From assembly GCA_937925895.1 (NCBI GenBank), contig CALANC010000178.1, positions 1 to 5,571 on the forward strand: a stretch of 5,571 nt of DNA. Reading direction: 5' to 3'. A program made the position numbers and the translations under genes. This DNA comes from an uncultured Desulfobacterales bacterium (GTDB lineage Bacteria > Desulfobacterota > Desulfobacteria > Desulfobacterales > UBA11574). Of the stretch, positions 1 to 5,228 are shown piece by piece; the first letter of the stretch is position 1; each line of letters opens with the position of its first letter. The notes under the pieces are model-generated. The model saw nothing but the letters and a program-made list of their open reading frames with translations. It was not told where the DNA came from and did not search any database.

Positions 1-84
1 ATGGATTTTGTTGTAGAAAAAGAAGAATGTGTTTATCCCATGGTTCCGGCAGGTGCCGCAGTAACAGAAATGCTTTTAACCTAA
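1..84 (+). CDS. ilvB: Acetolactate synthase large subunit, C-terminal end (partial)
   Basis: This is the last 27 codons of a gene whose 5' part lies left of the window; it ends at a TAA at 82-84. The visible tail reads DFVVEKEECVYPMVPAGAA followed by VTEMLLT. That is the characteristic C-terminus of the thiamine-diphosphate-dependent catalytic subunit of acetohydroxyacid synthase, where a 'VYPMVPAGAA' segment closes the TPP-binding domain. The enzyme condenses two pyruvates to 2-acetolactate (valine/leucine) or pyruvate plus 2-oxobutyrate to 2-aceto-2-hydroxybutyrate (isoleucine). The ATG at base 1 is an internal methionine, not a start. The regulatory subunit ilvN begins 50 bases downstream, the normal arrangement for this holoenzyme. 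The call is strong despite the short fragment because of the motif and the neighbour. Confidence 0.9.
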   Translation: MDFVVEKEECVYPMVPAGAAVTEMLLT

Positions 85-134
85 ATTCTACATACCAATT
101 TTAATCTGTCTTTTAAAAAAGGAGATCAGTCATA

Positions 135-620
135 ATGGAAGATAAACATGTTTTTTCGATTCTGGTCGACAACGAACCCGGTGTGCTCTCCCGAATTGCA
201 GGATTGTTCAGCGGCAGAGGGTTCAACATCGAAAGCCTCTGTGTCGCTGAAACGACAGACCCACTTGTTTCTAGAATCACGCTGGTCACCACTGGGGAAC
301 CCCCGATTATTGAACAAGTCGAAAAACAGCTTAACAAGCTCATTAATGTCATCAAGGTACACAATCTCACCGGCACGGAATACGTACAACGGGAGATGGC
401 ACTGATCAAGGTCGTCGCCAAATCCAAACACCGGGCGGAAATCCTCAGAACCGTCGATATATTCCGCTGCAAGGTCGTCGATGTCGGACGGGATCACTAC
501 ACCCTGGAAGTAACCGGAGATGAAGGCAAAATAAATGCGATTCTAAGCCTTTTACAACCCATAGGAATCAAGGAGATTGCCAGAACGGGTATTATTGCTC
601 TGTTCAGAGACCCGAAGTGA
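135..620 (+). CDS. ilvN: Acetolactate synthase small (regulatory) subunit
   Basis: This is a 161-residue protein, the usual length for the IlvN/IlvH regulatory subunit, which activates the IlvB catalytic subunit and confers feedback inhibition by valine. An N-terminal ACT domain covers about residues 4-76. It has the hallmark DNEPGVLSRIAGLFSGRGFN at 12-31, followed by IESL, the segment that binds the branched-chain effector at the ACT dimer interface in known family members. A second, C-terminal ALS small-subunit domain spans about 84-158 (REMALIKV through TGIIALFRD). The ATG at 135 is chosen because AAAAAAGGAG ends at 124, 10 bases upstream, and because the ACT domain starts right after it. 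It lies 50 bases after ilvB and 69 bases before ilvC, so co-transcription is likely. The conserved effector segment suggests feedback regulation is retained, which is an inference. The gene could equally be called ilvH; ilvN is used because it is adjacent to ilvB. Confidence 0.96.
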   Translation: MEDKHVFSILVDNEPGVLSRIAGLFSGRGFNIESLCVAETTDPLVSRITLVTTGEPPIIEQVEKQLNKLINVIKVHNLTGTEYVQREMALIKVVAKSKHRAEILRTVDIFRCKVVDVGRDHYTLEVTGDEGKINAILSLLQPIGIKEIARTGIIALFRDPK

Positions 621-677
621 AAGGGGTTTCATACACCGATCAATCAGGATATTTTTTTGAAAATCCCTAAAACATGG

Positions 678-683
678 AAGGAG
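678..683 (+). promoter_or_regulatory. Ribosome binding site that decides the ilvC start
   Basis: AAGGAG lies 6 bases before a GTG at 690. The open frame extends upstream to a TTG at 657, but that codon has only a T-run in front of it and no Shine-Dalgarno. The extra 11 residues (beginning KIPKTWKENK) do not resemble KARI N-termini. The site therefore supports GTG 690 as the true start. Confidence 0.85.
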
Positions 684-689
684 AATAAA

Positions 690-1736
690 GTGGCTACGAT
701 AAATTTTGGCGGTATTGAAGAAGAGGTCATTATGTCGGAAGAGTTTCCCATGGAAAAAGCCAGGGAAGTGCTCAAAGACGAGACGGTGGCTGTTCTGGGT
801 TACGGGGTCCAAGGCCCGGGACAAGCATTGAATATGCGGGATAACGGCATCAACGTTATTATAGGACAGCGGGAAAACAGCAAATCATGGGACAAAGCCG
901 TTACAGACGGATGGGTCCCCGGAAAAAAGCTCTTCCCTCTGGAAGAGGCTGCCAAGCAGGGTACGACGCTTCAATTTCTACTTTCAGATGCAGGCCAGGT
1001 GGCGATTTGGCCTGATATAAAAAATTTGTTGGATGAGGGTGATGCCCTCTACTTTTCACACGGCTTTTCGATTGTCTATAGAGATCAGACCAACATCATA
1101 CCTCCGGAAAACATAGACGTCATTCTCGTCGCACCAAAAGGATCCGGCCGAAACGTCAGGTTTAATTTTTTAGACGGAAGCGGTATCAATTCGAGTTTTG
1201 CCATTCATCAGGATTTTACCGGCCGGGCAAAGGAAAGGACCCTTGCCCTGGGAATTGCCATTGGTTCAGGCTACCTTTTTCCGACAACCTTTGAAAAAGA
1301 AGTTCACAGTGACCTTACCGGAGAACGGGGCGTGCTGATGGGATGTCTGGCAGGTGTAATGGAGGCCCAGTATAATCTCCTCCGAAAACACGGGCACACG
1401 CCGAGTGAAGCGTTTAATGAAACCGTGGAAGAACTGACCCAGAGTCTCATTCGTCTGGTGGCTGAAAACGGAATGGATTGGATGTTTTCAAATTGCAGCA
1501 CGACGGCCCAACGCGGGGCCTTAGACTGGGCACCAAAATTCCGGGAAGCCGTGGCTCCTCTTTTTGACGACCTATATGAAAGAGTTGTATCAGGCATTGA
1601 AACCAAAAGAGTTCTGGAGGCAAACAGCACCCCAGACTACCGTGAAAAACTGGAGAAAGAACTCAATTTAATAAAAAATTCGGAGATGTGGCAAGCAGGA
1701 GCCGCCGTAAGGTCCTTGAGACCTGAAAATCGATAA
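690..1736 (+). CDS. ilvC: Ketol-acid reductoisomerase (KARI), fungal/mitochondrial-like variant
   Basis: From the GTG start this is a 348-residue class I (short) KARI. It converts 2-acetolactate or 2-aceto-2-hydroxybutyrate, with Mg2+ and NAD(P)H, to the dihydroxy acids of the valine and isoleucine branches. The Rossmann glycine motif is GYGVQGPGQALN (37-48), with V40 where most bacterial enzymes have serine and PG where they have HA. The loop after the second strand carries R61 and S66, which fits NADPH preference (inference). Catalytic residues in place are H124 in YFSHGF, K150 in VAPKGSG, and the Mg ligands D208/E212 (SDLTGER) and E244/E248 (ETVEE). Spacing of the four acids matches class I enzymes. 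CSTTAQRGALDW (269-280) replaces the usual bacterial SNTAEYG segment, and the tail ends RPENR. These segments resemble, from memory, fungal Ilv5 enzymes more than E. coli or common short bacterial KARIs. The gene follows ilvN by 69 bases and is 15 bases ahead of cimA, consistent with one operon. Identity is secure; cofactor preference is not proven. Confidence 0.96.
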   Translation: MATINFGGIEEEVIMSEEFPMEKAREVLKDETVAVLGYGVQGPGQALNMRDNGINVIIGQRENSKSWDKAVTDGWVPGKKLFPLEEAAKQGTTLQFLLSDAGQVAIWPDIKNLLDEGDALYFSHGFSIVYRDQTNIIPPENIDVILVAPKGSGRNVRFNFLDGSGINSSFAIHQDFTGRAKERTLALGIAIGSGYLFPTTFEKEVHSDLTGERGVLMGCLAGVMEAQYNLLRKHGHTPSEAFNETVEELTQSLIRLVAENGMDWMFSNCSTTAQRGALDWAPKFREAVAPLFDDLYERVVSGIETKRVLEANSTPDYREKLEKELNLIKNSEMWQAGAAVRSLRPENR

Positions 1737-1751
1737 AGGGGGAACAACACT

Positions 1752-3350
1752 ATGGAACCGATTATGTTATACGACACCACTTTAAGAGACGGAACCCAGG
1801 GAGAAAACATCAGTTTTACCGCCAAAGAGAAAATCCAGATTGCCCAGCGCTTGGACGACTTTGGAATCCATTACATCGAGGGCGGTTGGCCGGGCTCCAA
1901 TCCCAGAGACATGGAATTTTTTGAGTTGGCGAAAAAAACAGAATTTAAACATACTCGTATAACGGCATTCGGATCCACCCGGAAACCAGGTATCGATCCG
2001 GCTGACGATCCAAACCTACAAGCACTCATTAAGGCCGAGACCCCAGCCGTGGCGATATTCGGCAAAACGTGGGACCTCCATGTCGAACAGGTCATAAACA
2101 CCACTCTGGAAGAGAACCTGGCCATGATATTTGAGTCGGTTGAATTTCTAAAAAATAATAACCGCGAGGTGATTTACGACGCTGAGCATTTTTTTGACGG
2201 CCATAAGGATAACCCCGACTATGCTCTCCAGACCTTAATGGCGGCAATAGACGCCGGGGCGGGATTTATTGTGCTCTGCGACACCAACGGCGGCAGCCTC
2301 CCATCTGAAATCGTATCGATCATGAAGACCGTGCGCCAGTCCCTCTGCGAAAAATTCGATACAACAGCAGATGCACTCCCGTTTAAGTTCGGCATTCATA
2401 CTCACAACGACAGCGGCATGGCGGTGGCTAATTCCATCGAAGCCGTCGATTGCGGTGCGGTAATGGTGCAAGGAACCATCAACGGCTATGGCGAACGCTG
2501 CGGCAATGCCGACCTGACCTCCATCATTCCGATTCTCCAACTCAAAATGAATCGCCAATGTGTCACCAGCGAAAATATGGCCAAACTAAAGCCGCTTTCC
2601 CGGTTCGTCAGCGAAACCGCCAACATGATTCCACTAAACAGCAGACCGTTTGTCGGGAAAAGTGCTTTTGCCCACAAAGGCGGTATTCATGTGAACGCGA
2701 TCATGAAAGTATCCAGGGCCTATGAACATATGAAGCCCGATCTGGTGGGGAACAAGCGGCGGGTTTTGGTATCCGATCTTTCCGGTAAGAGTAACATTGA
2801 ATATAAGGCAAAAGAACTGGATATCGAACTGAATACCAACGGATTTGACAGCCGGAAGATTGTATCGGAAATTAAACGTATGGAGCAGGAAGGATATCAG
2901 TTTGACGTGGCCGACGGGTCTTTCAAAATTCTGCTGGAAAAATTTACCGATCAGTTTAATCCTCTTTTCGAATTGAAATCCTTCAGAGTTGCCATAGAAA
3001 AAGATGCTGACCGTCCATGCTCTGCCCATGCGACCATTAAAATATCTGTAGACGGCAAAGATGAGATCACTGCCGCCGAAGGGGACGGGCCGGTCAGCGC
3101 CCTGGATAACGCCCTCCGTAAGGCGTTGTACCAATTTTATCCGGAACTCGAGAATATGCGGCTGATCGACTACAAGGTCCGCGTCATCGACGGACGAGCA
3201 GGGACGGCCGCCAGAGTGAGGGTGTTAATCGAATCTCGGGACCAGGATCACATTTGGAGTACCATCGGTGTATCCGAGGATATCATCGAAGCCAGCTGGC
3301 ACGCTTTGGCAGACAGCGTTCAATATAAATTGGCCATGGGAAATTCCTGA
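1752..3350 (+). CDS. cimA: (R)-citramalate synthase
   Basis: This 532-residue DRE-TIM acyltransferase is predicted to condense pyruvate with acetyl-CoA to (R)-citramalate, the first step of threonine-independent 2-oxobutyrate and isoleucine synthesis. The N-terminal HMGL-like barrel (about 4-275) begins LYDTTLRDGTQGENISFTAK. It has metal ligand D8, catalytic R12, the HTHND motif with H216 and H218, and GYGERCGN ending at N252. The linker region holds FAHKGGIHVNA (306-316) and SDLSGKSN (341-348). A C-terminal LeuA-type allosteric dimerisation domain occupies about 390-525. GTQGENISFT and IEGGWPGSNPRDMEFF separate the citramalate synthase family from LeuA (GEQSPGASM, IEAGFPAASPGDFEAV) and from homocitrate synthases. 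The ATG is preceded 9 bases upstream by AAGGGGG, and the gap to ilvC is only 15 bases, so the two are almost surely co-transcribed. The regulatory domain suggests end-product control, probably by isoleucine as in characterised CimA enzymes (inference). Misassignment as an isopropylmalate synthase paralogue is the main alternative and looks unlikely. Confidence 0.93.
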   Translation: MEPIMLYDTTLRDGTQGENISFTAKEKIQIAQRLDDFGIHYIEGGWPGSNPRDMEFFELAKKTEFKHTRITAFGSTRKPGIDPADDPNLQALIKAETPAVAIFGKTWDLHVEQVINTTLEENLAMIFESVEFLKNNNREVIYDAEHFFDGHKDNPDYALQTLMAAIDAGAGFIVLCDTNGGSLPSEIVSIMKTVRQSLCEKFDTTADALPFKFGIHTHNDSGMAVANSIEAVDCGAVMVQGTINGYGERCGNADLTSIIPILQLKMNRQCVTSENMAKLKPLSRFVSETANMIPLNSRPFVGKSAFAHKGGIHVNAIMKVSRAYEHMKPDLVGNKRRVLVSDLSGKSNIEYKAKELDIELNTNGFDSRKIVSEIKRMEQEGYQFDVADGSFKILLEKFTDQFNPLFELKSFRVAIEKDADRPCSAHATIKISVDGKDEITAAEGDGPVSALDNALRKALYQFYPELENMRLIDYKVRVIDGRAGTAARVRVLIESRDQDHIWSTIGVSEDIIEASWHALADSVQYKLAMGNS

Positions 3351-3411
3351 TAAGGAATTACTAATAAGAATAAAAAGGACTATCCCCTTGAAAGTAATCT
3401 GGAGAATAAAT

Positions 3412-3445
3412 GCCGCAGGACAACATCAAGCCCCCGTCCTGCGGC
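3412..3445 (+). repeat. Perfect 10-bp inverted repeat (GC-rich hairpin)
   Basis: GCCGCAGGAC at 3412-3421 pairs without mismatch with GTCCTGCGGC at 3436-3445 across a 14-base loop, giving a strong RNA stem. It begins two bases inside an upstream in-frame ATG (3410). The nearest T-run, five T at 3461-3465, starts 15 bases after the stem. It is therefore not a canonical intrinsic terminator, although it could impede transcription or translation, stabilise an RNA end, or be a protein-binding site. Confidence 0.8.
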
Positions 3446-3513
3446 CTATGCTTACTCGCATTTTTCTCGGCATCAATCCATAGAGTACTTTTTCTACTAT
3501 CTCAAACCGATAA

Positions 3514-3519
3514 AAGGAG
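3514..3519 (+). promoter_or_regulatory. Ribosome binding site of leuA
   Basis: AAGGAG lies 7 bases before the ATG at 3527. It supports this start over the upstream in-frame ATG at 3410, which would add 39 residues with no similarity to LeuA N-termini. The conserved LeuA sequence begins directly at 3527 (MTERVMIFDTTLRDGEQSPG). Confidence 0.85.
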
Positions 3520-3526
3520 CAAAATC

Positions 3527-5065
3527 ATGACTGAACGTGTAATGATATTCGACACAACATTGCGAGACGGCGAGCAATCTCCGGGAGCCAGTATGAACAC
3601 CGCTGAAAAATTGCGGCTGGCCGTTCAGCTGGAAAAGCTGGGGGTAGATGTAATCGAAGCCGGTTTTCCCGCGGCATCACCTGGAGATTTCGAAGCTGTT
3701 TCCGAAATTGCAGGAAAGATGGAGCGCGTGGAAGTGGCAGGCTTGGCACGTACTTCCAAACAAGATATCGACCGTGCCTGGGGTGCCATCCAACACGCCG
3801 CCAAACCAAGAATCCATACCTTTATCGCTACATCCGACCTCCACATGCACTACAAGCTGAACATGACCAAGGACGAAGTTCTGACCACCGCCGTGGAAGC
3901 GGTTAAATATGCCTGTTCTTTTACCGACAATGTTGAGTTTTCAGCCGAAGATGCATCCCGGAGTGATCGGGATTTTTTGTGCAAGGTTTTCGAAGCGGCC
4001 ATTGCCGCTGGTGCCACCACGATTAACATTCCCGATACCGTAGGCTATGCCATACCTGAGGAATTTTCAGACCTTACAAAATATGTCATGACCCATACCC
4101 CCAATATAGGAAATGCGGTAGTAAGTGTACACTGCCACAATGATCTTGGCCTTGCCACGGCAAATACCATCGCAGCAGTGAGTGCCGGCGCCAGGCAGGT
4201 GGAAGTGACCATCAACGGAATCGGAGAAAGGGCGGGAAATACGTCTTTGGAAGAATTTGTAATGGCAATTCATACAAGGCCTAATTATCTACCGTTGACA
4301 AGCAATATCAACACCGAGCTGATCTATCCTACCAGCCGATTGGTCACGATGATAACCGGTATTATTGTTCAACCCAACAAGGCCATTGTTGGCGCCAACG
4401 CATTTGCCCACGAGGCCGGTATTCATCAAGACGGTGTATTGAAGAACCCTATGACCTATGAGATTATGAAGCCTGAAAACGTTGGGCTCAGCGCCAGCAA
4501 GCTTGTTCTGGGCAAGCACTCCGGGAGACACGCCCTGCGCTCTCGTTTAAAAGAGCTGGGTTACGATCTTTCCGACGAAGAATTAAAGCTTGTTTTTAAA
4601 AAATTCAAGGAGCTGGCCGACAAGAAAAAACATGTTGTGGATGAAGACCTGGAAGTAATCGTGACCGAGGGAATCCTGAGGACCACCGATACCTTCCGCT
4701 TAGAATATCTGCATGCGACCTGTGGAACCACCGTTATTCCCATGGCAACCGTTAAACTCAATATAAATGGCCGATTGGTTCAAGGTGCGGGTTACGGAAA
4801 CGGTCCCATTGACGCCGCATATGACAGCATTGCCAAACTGACCGGCACGGGATCAGAACTTTTGAGGTTTTCCATAAGCGCCCTTACCAGTGGAACAGAT
4901 GCCCAGGGTGAGGTTACGGTGCGCTTGAAAGAAAACGGCCTGATCGCCCTTGGCAGGGGCGCGGATCCCGACATCATCACCGCCAGCGTCAAGGCCTACA
5001 TCAACGGGTTAAACCGCCTGGAATACCTGAAGGCGAATCCGGTCGAGGCTATGGAAGGGTTGTAA
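3527..5065 (+). CDS. leuA: 2-isopropylmalate synthase
   Basis: This is a 512-residue protein, the usual length of the bacterial LeuA type. It catalyses the first committed step of leucine synthesis: acetyl-CoA plus 2-oxoisovalerate to 2-isopropylmalate. The DRE-TIM barrel (about 4-270) opens FDTTLRDGEQSPGASM with metal ligand D9 and catalytic R13. HCHND gives H202 and H204, and NGIGERAGN ends in N238, the remaining metal-site residue. FAHEAGIHQDGVLK (293-306) and LGKHSGRHALRSRL (328-341) mark the linker region. The C-terminal leucine-binding regulatory domain (about 390-505) contains GYGNGPIDAAYDS (422-434) and TSGTDAQGEVTV, typical of leucine-inhibited enzymes, so feedback inhibition is expected. 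It is the last gene of the cluster in this window, 176 bases after cimA, and the next gene is convergent. leuC, leuD and leuB do not follow directly. Leucine codons within the gene are mainly CTG, TTG and CTT, with CTA seen only once in about 46. Confidence 0.96.
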   Translation: MTERVMIFDTTLRDGEQSPGASMNTAEKLRLAVQLEKLGVDVIEAGFPAASPGDFEAVSEIAGKMERVEVAGLARTSKQDIDRAWGAIQHAAKPRIHTFIATSDLHMHYKLNMTKDEVLTTAVEAVKYACSFTDNVEFSAEDASRSDRDFLCKVFEAAIAAGATTINIPDTVGYAIPEEFSDLTKYVMTHTPNIGNAVVSVHCHNDLGLATANTIAAVSAGARQVEVTINGIGERAGNTSLEEFVMAIHTRPNYLPLTSNINTELIYPTSRLVTMITGIIVQPNKAIVGANAFAHEAGIHQDGVLKNPMTYEIMKPENVGLSASKLVLGKHSGRHALRSRLKELGYDLSDEELKLVFKKFKELADKKKHVVDEDLEVIVTEGILRTTDTFRLEYLHATCGTTVIPMATVKLNINGRLVQGAGYGNGPIDAAYDSIAKLTGTGSELLRFSISALTSGTDAQGEVTVRLKENGLIALGRGADPDIITASVKAYINGLNRLEYLKANPVEAMEGL

Positions 5066-5147
5066 TTACAAAGAGGGTCTGTAGGTGTCAGTTTTAATTT
5101 CATAGGGACATTCTATGGGTAAAGAATGAAGTAATCTCTTTTTAATT
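5064..5147 (+). repeat. Imperfect long-range inverted repeat after leuA
   Basis: The segment at 5064-5075 (AATTACAAAGAG, overlapping the leuA stop) can pair at 11 of 12 positions with 5136-5147 (CTCTTTTTAATT), enclosing 60 bases. A small CATAG/CTATG hairpin (5101-5105 with 5113-5117) nests inside. Most pairs are A-T, so stability is modest. It could form the 3' end structure of the leuA transcript, or be chance in AT-rich DNA. Confidence 0.35.
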
Positions 5148-5175
5148 AAATTTCGAAATGCTCAAAAGCGCTTTT
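5141..5175. repeat. Cluster of three perfect palindromes in the convergent spacer
   Basis: Three uninterrupted palindromes lie nearly end to end: TTTAATTAAA (5141-5150), ATTTCGAAAT (5150-5159) and AAAAGCGCTTTT (5164-5175), the last followed by one more T. They sit in the 163-base gap between leuA (+) and the convergent gene (-). A shared, bidirectional termination or binding region is possible, but none has the loop-plus-T-tract form of a standard intrinsic terminator. The rest of 5066-5228 is AT-rich and shows no gene. Confidence 0.6.
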
Positions 5176-5228
5176 TGTTGATCTCCCAATATAGTTTTTC
5201 TATTTTTCTAACCAGGCCTAAGCAAGGA

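Larger units (their letters stand above)
3351..3526 (+). promoter_or_regulatory. leuA leader / cimA-leuA spacer with hairpin
   Basis: This 176-base gap is by far the longest spacer between the + strand genes; the others are 15-69 bases. It contains a perfect inverted repeat (3412-3445). It also holds an in-frame upstream ATG at 3410 with its own GGAG (3401-3404), and the strong leuA Shine-Dalgarno at 3514-3519. No leader ORF with its own stop was found in the leuA frame. No convincing -35/-10 pair was seen, although TACTAT at 3495-3500 resembles a -10 box. Likely roles are termination or attenuation between cimA and leuA, or a separate leuA leader; the sequence does not decide. Confidence 0.45.

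Noticed and set aside
126..497. 123-codon - strand open frame over ilvN
   Set aside because: It is antisense to a conserved ACT-domain gene with no sign of independent coding.
657..689. TTG start at 657 giving ilvC 11 extra residues
   Set aside because: There is no Shine-Dalgarno before the TTG, while AAGGAG sits 6 bases before GTG 690 and the KARI-like sequence begins there.
2634..3134. 166-codon - strand open frame inside cimA
   Set aside because: It is fully antisense to a well-supported gene and shows no recognisable domain; it is a shadow of cimA codon structure.
3412..3465. Intrinsic terminator made of the GC-rich hairpin plus the T-run at 3461-3465
   Set aside because: The T-run begins 15 bases after the stem rather than directly after it, so only the inverted repeat is reported.
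3268..3483. 71-codon + strand open frame overlapping the cimA end and the spacer
   Set aside because: It overlaps cimA out of frame for most of its first half, has no family resemblance and no clear ribosome binding site.
3472..3500. Promoter for leuA with TACTAT at 3495-3500 as -10
   Set aside because: The hexamer 17 bases upstream (ATCAAT) is a poor -35, and a second candidate, TTGAAA near 3389, has no suitably spaced -10. Not listed as a promoter.
5191..5208. ATAG-TTTTT-CTAT-TTTTT as an intrinsic terminator of leuA
   Set aside because: The stem is only four mostly A-T pairs, too weak to call a terminator despite the T-tract.
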